Positions 1 to 8,442 are shown, counted from the first letter of the stretch. The stretch is DNA of 64,000 nucleotides from Streptomyces sp. NBC_01454 (GCF_036227565.1 NZ_CP109460.1:7750001-7814000), one strand, 5' to 3'. Program-made: numbers and translations. The notes: generated from the sequence alone by a model not told the origin.

Positions 1-555
1 CGAGGAGCCCGGCGACGTGGGAGGCGTGGGGCCTGCCGCGTTCACGACGATGTCGACGTCGAGACAGCTCCCATCCGATAGAGCAACCTTCTGGATGCTC
101 CCGTCGGCACCGGTGCCGATGTCACACACCGCGGTGTCGGACCGGAGCCCGGCGCCGGACGCAACGGCCTGGCCGACCAGGCGGCCGACGAGATGACGTC
201 CGTGCACCCAGGCTTCGTCGGGGTAGAACACGACTGGAACCTCACCGGGCATCGTGAGAGCAGGTTCGAGGCGGCGGCGTACCTCGGCCCCCGTGTACAC
301 CTCAGCCCGGTAGTCCCAGTGAGCCAGCTGCTCGGCCGTTTTGACGTTCAGATTGAAGTAGGACTTGCTCGCGGTCTTGTTGCTGGCGTTGACCCACGAG
401 AAAGACCAATTGGGGACGCCTTCGCCCGGCTGGCCTGCGTCGATGAAGACCACTTTGGCGCCGCGCCGGGACAGGTGCCAGCCCACGCCGGCTCCGAGGA
501 TGCCGACTCCGATGACAGCAACACGTTCCGGCGGCTTCACGGACCTGGTCCTCAC
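1..555 (-). CDS. FAD-dependent oxidoreductase (DAO-like), 3' part outside window
   Basis: The N-terminal part of an amine/glycine-oxidase-like flavoprotein. A GTG start 10 nt after a GGGAAGGGGG ribosome site is followed by a Rossmann dinucleotide-binding motif (VAVIGVGILGAGVGWHLSRR) and an acidic ribose-binding residue (VVFIDAG). Later, VVNAAGP matches the usual second half of the FAD fold. The family removes hydrogen from amines or amino acids using FAD; the substrate cannot be told. After AAGP the frame reads TPPTSPGSS, whereas one extra base in the G run at 28-31 would read HASHVAGLL, which fits the family better. The copy may therefore be frameshifted, or the base call may be wrong. Confidence 0.7.
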   Translation of the reverse strand, partial: MRTRSVKPPERVAVIGVGILGAGVGWHLSRRGAKVVFIDAGQPGEGVPNWSFSWVNASNKTASKSYFNLNVKTAEQLAHWDYRAEVYTGAEVRRRLEPALTMPGEVPVVFYPDEAWVHGRHLVGRLVGQAVASGAGLRSDTAVCDIGTGADGSIQKVALSDGSCLDVDIVVNAAGPTPPTSPGSS

Positions 556-659
556 GAACGCCCCCTTCCCAGATGACGGGCGCACTCAACTCCCGTTTCC
601 AGCATGCATGCACGTGCCTACTGACCCCGCCAGATGGCCTGAGCCCTTTCGTGCCCGGC

Positions 660-1034
660 TCAGGCCAGGAGCGCCGAAGCGAGGGCGGTGGCGAGGTAGG
701 CGGTGCCCAGGCCGGCGATGACGCTGACGAGGGCGTTGGCGGCGGCGAAGTACTTCGCGCCGGTCTCGGCCAGGCGCAGGCTCTCGAAGGAGAAGGTGGA
801 GTAGGTGCTCAGCGTCGCGCACAGCCCGGGCCCGATCAGGTGCTGCAGCGCTTGGGGGACGGTGGTGGCAGTCGCGGCGCCGGTGAGGAAGCCCAGTCCT
901 GCGCAGGCGGCGATATTGACGCTGAAGGTGCCCCAGGGGAAGACCGTGTCGTGGCGGGCCTGGACGGCTCGGTCGGTGAGGTAGCGCAGCGGGGCGCCGA
1001 CGAGCGCGCCGGCGATGACCATCAGCCAGTTCAC
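660..1034 (-). CDS. crcB: Fluoride channel FluC/CrcB, second copy
   Basis: A 124-residue, four-helix inner-membrane fluoride exporter subunit. Visible family signatures are GALVGAPLRYLTDR near the start, FPWGTFSVNIAACAGLGFL, and STYSTFSFE, which corresponds to the TFSTF segment that supplies the fluoride-lining Phe and the central sodium site. The GTG start overlaps the stop of the upstream crcB by 4 nt (GTGA), so the two are translationally coupled. FluC works as an antiparallel dimer; paired genes in Actinobacteria are thought to give heterodimers. Identification as a family member is firm; heterodimer assembly is inference. Confidence 0.92.
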   Translation of the reverse strand: MNWLMVIAGALVGAPLRYLTDRAVQARHDTVFPWGTFSVNIAACAGLGFLTGAATATTVPQALQHLIGPGLCATLSTYSTFSFESLRLAETGAKYFAAANALVSVIAGLGTAYLATALASALLA

Positions 1035-1567
1035 GACCGCCCCCGCTCTGCGCCGGCGCGCGGAAGGAAGGCGAGGCGGGTGAGGGAGGCGGTGACCCAG
1101 ACCGCTCCGAAGGCGGTCAGCAGCGTGGCGGCGGCGTACAGCAGTCCGCTGCCGGGATGGCCTCCCTCCAGGAGGCGCTGGGTGTCGAGGGTGGTGGTGG
1201 AGAAGGTGGTGTAGCCGCCCAGGACGCCGGTGCCCAGGAACGGCCGCATCAGGGGGTGAACGGCGAAGCGTTCGGTGATCAGGACCATCAGGACGCCCAT
1301 GGCGGCGCAGCCGGTGACGTTGGTCCAGAACGTGGTCCACGGGAACGCGGCGGGCGCGGTGGGCCAGAGCAGGGTGGCACCGTAGCGGGCGCAGGCCCCG
1401 ATCACCCCGCCGGCGGCAATCGCGGTGAGGATCTCGGCGTGCTTGCGTGCGGGTGTCCGGCCTGCCCGGGGTGGCCATGGGTCGATCGCGGTGTCCGGGT
1501 CGACGGGCTCCGCCGCCCAGTCGCTCGGCCGGGGCGCGGCGCCCTCGTGTTCGCTGGTCACGGGCAA
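1031..1567 (-). CDS. crcB: Fluoride channel FluC/CrcB, first copy with long N-terminus
   Basis: A 178-residue FluC homologue with an extra hydrophilic N-terminus of about 40 residues (rich in Pro, Asp and Arg) before the first helix. Channel motifs are GGVIGACARYGATLLW, FPWTTFWTNVTGCAAMG and GGYTTFSTTTLDT. It is the promoter-proximal member of the pair and overlaps the second crcB by 4 nt. The DUF190 gene, a common companion of crcB in Streptomyces, lies across the intergenic gap in the opposite orientation. Role: passive export of fluoride from the cytoplasm. The N-terminal extension is unusual for the family core and could affect topology. Confidence 0.9.
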   Translation of the reverse strand: MPVTSEHEGAAPRPSDWAAEPVDPDTAIDPWPPRAGRTPARKHAEILTAIAAGGVIGACARYGATLLWPTAPAAFPWTTFWTNVTGCAAMGVLMVLITERFAVHPLMRPFLGTGVLGGYTTFSTTTLDTQRLLEGGHPGSGLLYAAATLLTAFGAVWVTASLTRLAFLPRAGAERGRS

Positions 1568-1650
1568 TCTCCTACCTGACGTCGATCCGGCGCGCGGGTG
1601 TCGGCGCGCCGTTCAGGTAGGGACCGTTGGCGGCGGTGCTGCCGCGGTTG

Positions 1651-1932
1651 GGTACGGCGGGCCCCACCGCCGTGCGGCCCCCCTCATGGGGTGGCTGCGC
1701 CATCCAGGGTACAGCGCTGCCGCCTGGGGGCCGTGGGCGTCCTGCGCGGGCTGCGTCCTGCGGGTTCCGGGGCCTGGGGGCCCGGGGCCTGGGGGCCCGG
1801 CGGCGCGCGTGTTGGGCGAGCCGTCCGGTGAGGCTTTCTGCGTCCCCTGCGGCAGGCCCCATCTCCTGGCGTCCTGCGGTGCCTTTGTCTCGGATGTGTC
1901 GGACACCGCGCGGCGGTGGGGCCCGCCGTACC
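1651..1932. repeat. Long-range inverted repeat in the crcB/DUF190 gap
   Basis: The 560-bp gap between crcB and the DUF190 gene has no convincing gene. It contains a 27-nt segment (1651-1677) that recurs as its reverse complement at 1906-1932 with one mismatch; the shared centre is GGCGGGCCCCACCGCC. Between the arms is a G/C-rich stretch with a repeated GGGGCCTGGGGGCCC motif near 1770-1800. It could be a cruciform, a remnant of a mobile element end, or an RNA structure; nothing chooses between these. Confidence 0.55.
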
Positions 1933-2055
1933 CCACTCGCGGCAAAATGCCGCGCGGACGTGGAGCCCGTGTCCCCGCGCAGCGCGCGGAGCGGCGTCGG
2001 GGCAGGCATCGTTCGTGGCAGCGGTCTCGCTCCGTGGCGCGGTGTGGTCCGGCCG

Positions 2056-2113
2056 CCTCCGCAGCGACCCGTAGTCGAGTAGTCCCTCCGCAGCAACACG
2101 TCATCGAGTAGTC
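2056..2113. repeat. 29-bp tandem duplication upstream of DUF190 gene
   Basis: Two adjacent 29-nt copies match at 25 of 29 positions. Each begins CCTCCGCAGC and ends TCGAGTAGTC. The second copy ends 14 nt before the DUF190 start codon, so the repeat lies in the leader or promoter region. Two copies with no spacers rule out a CRISPR array. It may be an operator pair or simple slippage. Confidence 0.6.
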
Positions 2114-2127
2114 CAAGGGAGGCAGCG

Positions 2128-2475
2128 ATGAGGCTGAGCGGTACCGCACTGCGCGTGACGATTTTCATCGGTGAGAACGACATCTGGCACCACAAGCCGG
2201 TGTACTCGGAAATCGTGCACCGGGCACACAAGGCAGGGCTGGCGGGGGCTTCGGTCTTCCGCGGCATCGAGGGGTACGGCGCCTCGTCGCTGATCCACAC
2301 GTCCCGGCTGCTGTCGCTGAGTGAGGACCTGCCGGTCGCGGTCGTCATCGTCGACGACGAAGAGCGCATCCGTGCGTTCCTGCCGCAGCTCGATGAACTG
2401 GTCAGCGAGGGTCTGGTGATGCTCGACGACTGTGAGGTCATCCGCTACGTGGGCCGCACCCAGGGGGATTCATGA
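2128..2475 (+). CDS. DUF190 domain protein (PII-like fold)
   Basis: A 115-residue cytosolic protein of the DUF190 family, which is related in fold to PII signalling proteins. It shows the family pattern [14 protein letters not shown], a Tyr-rich turn, [15 protein letters not shown], and [13 protein letters not shown]. The start follows an AAGGGAGG ribosome site. In many Streptomyces the gene sits next to crcB, as here where it is divergent from the pair, and is presumed to be a small regulatory partner; no enzymatic activity is known. Assignment to the family is confident, the function is not. Confidence 0.85.
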   Translation: MRLSGTALRVTIFIGENDIWHHKPVYSEIVHRAHKAGLAGASVFRGIEGYGASSLIHTSRLLSLSEDLPVAVVIVDDEERIRAFLPQLDELVSEGLVMLDDCEVIRYVGRTQGDS

Positions 2476-2684
2476 ACCGGCCGCCGGTGTCAGCCGGTGC
2501 GTGAAGGACGGCGCCCACCGCGCTCCCTGACCGACCGGAAAGTCCTCACCACCCGTGATGCCGCGACCGACAGCCGCCCGAGAGCATGCGGCCGAGGTAT
2601 GACGCCTGGTAGGTAGAGTGAAGAATGAATCATGAGGCCGGAGTGGTGATCCTGCCTGCTCCATGGCTACTGAGGAAGTGTGCT

Positions 2685-3092
2685 GTGCCGCGTACGACGT
2701 TCCAGCCCAAGGACCTGTTCCCCAGTCGGCCGTGGGGGTTCTCCCAGGTTGCGGTTTCCCCGCCCGGGAAGATCGTCAACATCGCGGGCCAGGTCGCGTG
2801 GGACAGCAACCACGAGGTGACGGCGGTGGGGCGGGAGGCACAGCTCCGTCAGGCGCTGCAGCATGTGTTCATCGCTCTCGAAGCCGTCGGCGGCATTCCG
2901 GATGACATCCAGATCCTCCGGCTCTACCTTCCGAACTTCGAGTCCGGTCCCGAGGCGGATGTGATCGGCCGCGTCCTGGTCGACGTGTTCGGAACGGAGA
3001 ACCCGCCCCCGTCCTCATGGATCGGGGTGCAGGGCCTGGCGCAGCCCGAGTACCTCGTCGAGGTCGAGGCCATGGCGGTCATTCCGGAGTAG
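2685..3092 (+). CDS. RidA/YjgF-family protein
   Basis: A 135-residue Rid-superfamily protein, a family that hydrolyses reactive enamine/imine intermediates or has diverged roles. Motifs are the N-terminal PWGFSQVAV, the glycine-rich VNIAGQVAWD, ALQHVFIALEAVGG, and the C-terminal SSWIGVQGLAQPEYLVEVEA. The GTG start was chosen because GAGGA lies 8 nt upstream; an in-frame ATG 60 nt further up has no ribosome site. It stands alone. The catalytic Arg typical of the RidA subgroup cannot be confirmed by eye, so it may belong to a non-archetypal Rid subgroup. Confidence 0.85.
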   Translation: MPRTTFQPKDLFPSRPWGFSQVAVSPPGKIVNIAGQVAWDSNHEVTAVGREAQLRQALQHVFIALEAVGGIPDDIQILRLYLPNFESGPEADVIGRVLVDVFGTENPPPSSWIGVQGLAQPEYLVEVEAMAVIPE

Positions 3093-3206
3093 AACCGGCG
3101 GGAGCGGCGACACGGCCTCGCACGATTTCCGACGGGGCGAAGCCTGCGCGCGCACGGAGGCACCCGGTCGGGACCCTGCGCTTGAGGGCGAAATCCGCTC
3201 CACCAA

Positions 3207-3233
3207 GTCACCGCGGTCACCGCGGTCACCGCA
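3207..3233. repeat. 9-bp tandem repeat, three copies
   Basis: Three consecutive GTCACCGCG units, the last ending in A. It lies in the roughly 300-bp gap between the RidA gene and the helR control region; that gap shows no gene. Confidence 0.6.
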
Positions 3234-3355
3234 ATCACCCATTTCCTCAGCCCGTATGTAGGGAAAGGCGGGCTGGAGGAATAACGCCGTGGGCCCGTTT
3301 AAGGAGCCTCCGATAACGGCCACGGCAAAAAGGGCCACGGCCAAGAAAACACAGA

Positions 3356-3382
3356 GGCAAGGAGGAATTCCCACTCCTTGCC
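3356..3382. terminator. Hairpin upstream of the rifamycin-associated element
   Basis: A perfect 9-bp stem (GGCAAGGAG / CTCCTTGCC) with a 9-nt loop, followed by an A/T-rich stretch. It is 24 nt upstream of the RAE. It could end transcription from the RidA side or belong to the helR leader; a terminator is more likely because no promoter or gene lies between. Confidence 0.5.
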
Positions 3383-3405
3383 ACTCTCAACTTATAGCGC
3401 ACCGG

Positions 3406-3425
3406 GGGGCTTGCGGCAAGGCCCC
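3406..3425 (+). promoter_or_regulatory. Rifamycin-associated element (RAE) upstream of helR
   Basis: The sequence GGGGCTTGCGGCAAGGCCCC is an inverted repeat (GGGGCCTTGCC-type arms) that agrees with the published RAE found before rifamycin-inactivating enzymes and helR in Actinobacteria, where it mediates induction by rifamycins. It is about 220 nt before the helR start codon. The match is seen directly; inducibility here is inferred from the family. Confidence 0.85.
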
Positions 3426-3644
3426 GGTGGTCGGGCAGAATCGCGGGCCGAGGTCAGAACCTGCAGAAATTGGAGATTCGCGAAGTGCGTGCGTTGTGGT
3501 CGGTTCATGGATTGCGCGGCGACGTCGAGCCGGGGGCGGGACGCGCACTGCGGGTGCAGGTGGGCGCGGAGGCGCTCGGCACCGAGTTGCGGGTGTGTGC
3601 GCCGTCGGCCGTCGCGGCAGCGACCCCGGAACGGAGCTGAGGAC

Positions 3645-5792
3645 ATGAACCCCCTGACCACCAGCGCGTTCGACCTTCCCGAGCACCTCGCCGCCAAGGC
3701 CGACCCGGCGCTGATCGACGGCGACGAGCAGCACTTCGCGGCCGTCTCGGAGAGCCTGGCGCAGACGATCGCCGAACTGTCCGACCGCCTCGATGTCGCG
3801 CGTAAGGAGCCCGGCGGCCTCGGCCGGGCGGCAATGGACCGGGACACGGAGGTCCACCAGCTGACCGGTCGGCTGCGCGCCCTGAGTCGCTTCGGTCTGG
3901 ACCTGTGCCTGGGACACTTCGTCCCTACGGACAACCCCGAGCCCGTGTACATCGGACGCCTCGGCCTCACCGACAGCGAGGGCCATCGGCTGCTGCTCGA
4001 CTGGCGTTCCCCCGCGGCCGAGCCGTTCTTCGCAGCGACCCACGCCAACCCGATGGGTCTGGCGAGCCGCCGCAGATACCGCTGGACCCGCGGCCGGATC
4101 AGTGACTACTGGGACGAAGTGTTCACCGCCGACGGGCTCGAGGGGCACGCCGCGCTCGATGACCAGTCCGCGTTCATCGCCAGCCTGGGCAGCAACCGGT
4201 CGGCCCGGATGCGCGATGTGCTCGCCACCATCCAGGCCGACCAGGACGCCGTCATCCGGGCGGGATCCCGCGGCGCGCTCGTCGTCGACGGCGGTCCCGG
4301 TACGGGCAAGACGGTCGTCGCGCTGCACCGCGCCGCCCACCTTCTCTACTCCGACCCCCGCCTCGGGCACCGCCGGGGAGGCGTGCTGTTCGTCGGTCCG
4401 AGCCGGCCCTACCTGGCCTACGTCGCCGACGTCCTGCCCAGCCTCGGCGAGGAGGGAGTGCAGACCTGCATCCTGCGCGACCTCGTCACCGAGGGAGCCG
4501 GAGCATCGACCGAGACCGATCCGCGAGTGGCGCTGCTGAAGTCGTCCGCGGACCTGGTGACGGCGATCGAGCCGGCCGTCGGCATCTACGAGGAGCCGCC
4601 CACCGAAGGGATGACGGTCGCGACCCACTGGTCCCACCTCTGGCTCAGTGCCGACGACTGGGCGGCGGCGTTCGAAGCGGTGGAACCAGGTACTCCGCAC
4701 AACGAGGCGCGCGACCAGATCCGGGAGGAGCTGCTCACGATCCTGATGGACAAGGACACCAGCGACGCACCGCCCGAGCTGCTGAGAAGGTCGCTGCTGC
4801 AGAACCGGGAGCTGATCCGGACCCTCAACCGTGCGTGGCCGATGCTCGAAGCGAGTGACCTCGTCGGAGATCTGTGGTCGGTGCCCGCCTACCTGCGCAA
4901 GTGCGCTCCCTGGCTCAGCCTCGATGACGTGCGCACGTTGCAGCGCGCGGATGCCCAGGCGTGGACGGTGTCCGACCTGCCGCTCCTGGATGCGGCGCGG
5001 CAGCGGCTCGGCGACCCGGAGGTGTCACGGCGCAAGCGTCGGCACGATGCCTTTGTCGCCGCCGAGCGTGCGCGCAGGGCCGTCGTCATCGACGGTCTGC
5101 TGAGGGCCGAGGACGACGGTGAAGGCGCGGTGACGATGCTGCACGGACAGGACCTGCAGGACGCCCTGATCGACGAGAGCGCCCTGCCCGGCGTCGATCC
5201 GGAGCCTCTCGCCGGCCCGTTCGCGCACGTCATCGTGGACGAGGCGCAGGAACTGACCGATGCCGAATGGCAGATGCTGCGGCAGCGCTGCCCGTCCCGG
5301 AGCTTCACCATTGTCGGTGACCGCGCCCAGGCCAGGCACGGATTCACGGAGTCGTGGCAGGAACGGCTCGAGCGGGTCGGGCTCGACCGGATCACCGTGG
5401 CCTCCCTGAACATCAACTACCGCACGCCGGAAGAGGTCATGACGGAAGCCGAGTGCGTCATCCGGGCCGCGCTACCGGACGCCAATGTGCCGACCTCCAT
5501 TCGCCGCAGCGGCATCCCCGTCGTCCACGGATCGGTGGCGGACCGGGACTCGATCCTCGACACCTGGCTCGCCACACATGCGGAGGGGATCGCCTGCGTC
5601 ATCGGCGATCCCACGTTCCGGGCGACGTCCCGAGTCCGGTCGCTGACCCCGGAGTTGTCGAAGGGGCTCGAGTTCGACCTGGTCGTCCTCGTCGACCCGG
5701 AGGCATGTGGCAACGGCATCGAAGGAGCGGTCGACCGCTACGTCGCGATGACCCGGGCGACCCAGCAACTCGTCATCCTCACAAGCTCCTGA
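3645..5792 (+). CDS. helR: RNA polymerase recycling ATPase HelR (HelD-like)
   Basis: A 715-residue SF1 helicase-like ATPase that binds RNA polymerase, strips stalled complexes and, in Streptomyces HelR, displaces rifamycins to give tolerance. Residues 1-100 form the N-terminal arm with DLCLGHF and the VYIGRLGLTD segment; Walker A GGPGTGKT is at 216-223; the Walker B DEAQE is near 531; the final motif VAMTRATQQLVIL closes the UvrD-like C-terminal domain. The ATG follows GGAGCTGAGGAC; upstream in-frame starts give a sequence unlike the family. The RAE in front makes the HelR rather than generic HelD assignment strong. Acts in the cytoplasm on the transcription machinery. Confidence 0.9.
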   Translation: MNPLTTSAFDLPEHLAAKADPALIDGDEQHFAAVSESLAQTIAELSDRLDVARKEPGGLGRAAMDRDTEVHQLTGRLRALSRFGLDLCLGHFVPTDNPEPVYIGRLGLTDSEGHRLLLDWRSPAAEPFFAATHANPMGLASRRRYRWTRGRISDYWDEVFTADGLEGHAALDDQSAFIASLGSNRSARMRDVLATIQADQDAVIRAGSRGALVVDGGPGTGKTVVALHRAAHLLYSDPRLGHRRGGVLFVGPSRPYLAYVADVLPSLGEEGVQTCILRDLVTEGAGASTETDPRVALLKSSADLVTAIEPAVGIYEEPPTEGMTVATHWSHLWLSADDWAAAFEAVEPGTPHNEARDQIREELLTILMDKDTSDAPPELLRRSLLQNRELIRTLNRAWPMLEASDLVGDLWSVPAYLRKCAPWLSLDDVRTLQRADAQAWTVSDLPLLDAARQRLGDPEVSRRKRRHDAFVAAERARRAVVIDGLLRAEDDGEGAVTMLHGQDLQDALIDESALPGVDPEPLAGPFAHVIVDEAQELTDAEWQMLRQRCPSRSFTIVGDRAQARHGFTESWQERLERVGLDRITVASLNINYRTPEEVMTEAECVIRAALPDANVPTSIRRSGIPVVHGSVADRDSILDTWLATHAEGIACVIGDPTFRATSRVRSLTPELSKGLEFDLVVLVDPEACGNGIEGAVDRYVAMTRATQQLVILTSS

Positions 5793-5825
5793 CGTCGGCC
5801 GAGCAAGGTGACGGCCACCTGACGT

Positions 5826-6290
5826 TCATGAGGGGGGCGGGTCGCTCAGGCGGTCCTCGTCCACTCGGGTTCCGGCCTGCTTGATCTGGCGGAAGACGGG
5901 ACTGATCTCCATGCCTTCGACGCCGGGCAGGGTGCCGACGCGGTCGGTGGTGAACTCGAAGAGGGTGTCGAGGTCGCTGCAGTGGACGACGGCGTGGAGG
6001 TTGCACGGTCCGGACACCGCGGCGGCGAAGCCCACCCCGGGCAGCGTCGCCATCGTCCGCCCGACAGTTTTGATGTGGGCCGGGTGGACCCGCATCCACA
6101 GGTTCGCCCGGGCGCGGTATCCCAGGGCCATCGGTGCGGTCTCCACGTCGATGTGGACCACTCCGCCCCAGAGCAGTGCGTCCAGACGTCGTGAGGTTCG
6201 GCCCGAGGTGAGGCCGGCCGCGGCTGCCAGGTCGGTGATACCGGCCCGTCCGTCGAGGGCGAGCGCCGCCAGCCCCGCGCCGTCGAGCAC
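5826..6290 (-). pseudogene. Lrp/AsnC regulator, 5'-truncated remnant
   Basis: The readable part encodes the second half of a tandem-HTH Lrp/AsnC regulator: LDGRAGITDLAAAAGLTSG and RRLDALLWGGVVHIDVE form a winged helix, followed by the ligand-binding RAM domain (LWMRVHPAHI, AAAVSGPCNLHAVVHC, GVEGMEISPVFRQIKQAG). The expected first HTH is missing: upstream of about 6290 the same strand is antisense to a folE fragment. An open frame continues to 6398 but encodes nothing family-like. The gene therefore appears broken by a rearrangement and is probably non-functional. Confidence 0.75.
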
Positions 6291-6524
6291 TTCGCCTGCC
6301 GACCGCAAGTCCAGGAACGCCTCACCAAACAGGTCGCCGACTGGCTCCAGACCCAACTCGAACCCCAGGGCGTGGGCGTCGTCATCGAAGCCGAACACAG
6401 CTGTATGACCCTGCGCGGCGTCCAGGCCACCGGCTCCAGCACCCTCACCTCCACCCTGCTGGGCACCCTGCGCAGCGATGCCCGCTCACGCAGCGAATTC
6501 CTGGCCCTGGCCGGCCTCACCTGA
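6273..6524 (+). pseudogene. folE: GTP cyclohydrolase I, C-terminal fragment
   Basis: About 80 codons matching the C-terminal third of GTP cyclohydrolase I: AVEHFACRPQVQERLTKQ, then GVGVVIEAEHSCMTLRGVQ with the zinc/active-site region His-Ser-Cys, and the closing RSRSEFLALAGLT before TGA. The N-terminal two thirds are absent, and the fragment begins exactly where the opposing Lrp remnant ends. An intact enzyme makes dihydroneopterin triphosphate for folate or 7-deazapurines; this piece cannot. Recognised by eye from the conserved C-terminus. Confidence 0.75.
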
Positions 6525-6637
6525 ACTCACCGTCGGGGCGCCGGGCCGCGGAGACCCACCCGGGAGGCCCGGCCGATGACGACGCCTGGGCCGGCTCAGG
6601 TGGCCGCGCGAGGAGACGAGGAGAGGTGGCGGTCCGC

Positions 6638-6988
6638 CTATCCCAGACGGTCGGCCCAGTCCTCCGGGACCCGTCCCGCGGGGCCGGGGGTGGGCTGATC
6701 GGCCGGGTGGCTGTCAGGGGGAGCCAGGGGCGGGCCCGAGGCGTACACCTCCGAGGTCTCGTAGCTGTAGAACCAGGCTTCGCCCGGTTCGAAGCTGCGG
6801 ATCACCTGGTGCCCGGTGTCCCGAGCGTGGGCCGTCGCGTGCTTGGCGGGGGAGTCGTCGCAGCAGCCGATGTGGCCGCACTGTGCGCAGCGTCGCAGGT
6901 GGAACCACCAGCCGCCGTCGGCGTCGCACTCGGCGCATCCGGTTCCGCTGGGCGGGACCGAGGGGTCGATTCCGTTCGGGGATGTCAT
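6638..6988 (-). CDS. UBP-type zinc finger protein
   Basis: A 116-residue protein made almost entirely of a ZnF-UBP fold: CAEC (18-21), CAQCGHIGCC (34-43), H50, H54 and H60 are the metal ligands, followed by FEPGEAWFYSYET. In eukaryotes this fold binds the free C-terminus of ubiquitin; the bacterial function is unknown. It is the last gene of a three-gene operon, its start overlapping the stop of the histidine kinase by 4 nt (ATGA), which argues for co-regulation with the redox fusion and kinase. The disordered, Pro-rich tail lacks features. Confidence 0.88.
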   Translation of the reverse strand: MTSPNGIDPSVPPSGTGCAECDADGGWWFHLRRCAQCGHIGCCDDSPAKHATAHARDTGHQVIRSFEPGEAWFYSYETSEVYASGPPLAPPDSHPADQPTPGPAGRVPEDWADRLG

Positions 6989-8442
6989 GACGGCTCCTGT
7001 GGGGGACGGGGGTCGGCGGCGGCCAGTGGGAGACGGACCTGGAAGCGGGTGTCGCCGGGGACGGAGTGGAACCGCAGGTCCCCGTTGTGCTTGTGGACGA
7101 CGATCCGCCAGGAGATGTCCAGGCCGAGACCCGTACCCTCACCCACCGGTTTGGTGGTGAAGAACGGGTCGAAGACGCGGTCGCGGATCTCCTCGGGGAC
7201 TCCGGGACCGGTGTCGCGGAACTCGACGAGCAGCAGCTCCCCGTCGCGCGCGGTGCGTACGGTCAACGTGCCGTCGGCGCCCGTGCTGTGCATCGCCGAG
7301 ACGGCATTGTCGATCAGATTCGTCCATACCTGGTTGAGCTCGCCGGGGTAGGCCGGGATCTTCGGCAGACCGCGGTCGTAGTCCTTGACGACGGTGATGT
7401 GGGGGCCGATCTTCGCGGAGACCATCAGCAGGGTGCTGTCCAGCAGTTCATGCACGTCGGCGACCTGGTGGGGCGCGCGGTCGAGTTGCGAGTACTGCTT
7501 GGCCGCGGTGACGAGGGCCGAGACGCGGGTGGTCGAGTCCTCGATCTCGTTCATCAACAGTTCGGTCTCGACGGTGTAGTTGAGCCATCGCACGGCACCT
7601 TCGAGGCTGTCACGGTCCACGGCCGCGGCGACCTGGTCCAGCCAGTCGGCGTCCAGGCCGGCCTGGACGAAGGTCGGCGCGAGCTGCCACCCGTCCCCGA
7701 TGCCGTGGTCGTCCAGCCAGTCGGCGAGCGCGTCCTCCCGGTCCGCGGCCTCCAGCGGGCTCAGGGTGGTGGCCTTGGCAACGCGCTCGGCGGTGCGTTC
7801 CTGGACCTCGATGAGCGTCTCCAGGCTGTCGCGCCGGTACGATCCCGCGGCGAGGATGCCGAGCTTGTGGCGCATTCCGGCGACCCGCTCGCGCAGCGCG
7901 GAGGTGGCGCGCACGGCCGCGGCGGCGGGGTTGTTCAGCTCATGGGTCAGCCCCGCGGACAGCGACCCCAGAGCCAGCAGCCGTTCTCGCTGGCCGACGG
8001 CCTCCTGCGTGCTCTTGGCGCCGAAGAAGAGGCCTTCCAGCAGATGGACGGCCATGGGAAACCACTCACGCATGATCGCGGCGAAGGTCTCCGCGGGCAG
8101 CACGAAAAAGCGTGCGGGCTCGATGACACTCAGGGAGCTGTTGTACACCTGGCGCAGGCGGTCACCCAGGTAGGCCTGGAAGGCTCCCGCGTACACCCCG
8201 CGGCTGGCACTCCGGTTGATCTCCACGTCGTAGTCCCCGATCCGGCGCGAGAGCACGAGGGTCCCTTCGAGCAGCACGTAGAAGCACGTGGCGGTGTCGC
8301 CCTCCGCGTACACGGGCCCGGGTTCGAACGCCTCCACACGGCCTTCGCGGCAGAGCCGGGCGAGCTGGTCGGGAGCCAGCTTCTCGAACAGGAACAGTGA
8401 GCCGAGTTCCTCCTGACTGCACGGCATCGGCCGGCTGTTCAT
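6985..8442 (-). CDS. Cyclic-nucleotide-binding-domain sensor histidine kinase
   Basis: A 485-residue soluble kinase with no membrane segment. Residues 15-135 form a cyclic-nucleotide-binding-like beta-roll (FEPGPVYAEGDTATCFYVLLEG). The H-box LTHELNNPAAAA has the presumed phosphorylated His at 167. The ATPase domain shows VWTNLIDNAVSAM, DTGPGVPEEIRDRVFDPFFTTK and GTGLGLDIS. It overlaps the REC-oxidoreductase fusion upstream by 4 nt and the zinc finger gene downstream by 4 nt, so its natural partner is likely the REC domain of that fusion. The ligand of the beta-roll is unknown; typical Arg residues of cAMP-binding sites are not evident. Confidence 0.9.
   Translation of the reverse strand: MNSRPMPCSQEELGSLFLFEKLAPDQLARLCREGRVEAFEPGPVYAEGDTATCFYVLLEGTLVLSRRIGDYDVEINRSASRGVYAGAFQAYLGDRLRQVYNSSLSVIEPARFFVLPAETFAAIMREWFPMAVHLLEGLFFGAKSTQEAVGQRERLLALGSLSAGLTHELNNPAAAAVRATSALRERVAGMRHKLGILAAGSYRRDSLETLIEVQERTAERVAKATTLSPLEAADREDALADWLDDHGIGDGWQLAPTFVQAGLDADWLDQVAAAVDRDSLEGAVRWLNYTVETELLMNEIEDSTTRVSALVTAAKQYSQLDRAPHQVADVHELLDSTLLMVSAKIGPHITVVKDYDRGLPKIPAYPGELNQVWTNLIDNAVSAMHSTGADGTLTVRTARDGELLLVEFRDTGPGVPEEIRDRVFDPFFTTKPVGEGTGLGLDISWRIVVHKHNGDLRFHSVPGDTRFQVRLPLAAADPRPPQEPS

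Noticed and set aside
1572..2127. Possible fluoride riboswitch before crcB or DUF190.
   Set aside because: I could not identify the conserved fluoride aptamer elements; only repeats were seen.
3015..3374. Minus-strand frame starting MGIPPCLCVFLAVALFAVAV, which looks like a signal peptide.
   Set aside because: The hydrophobic start comes from the hairpin and A/T-rich helR leader, and the rest runs antisense to the RidA gene; no family features.
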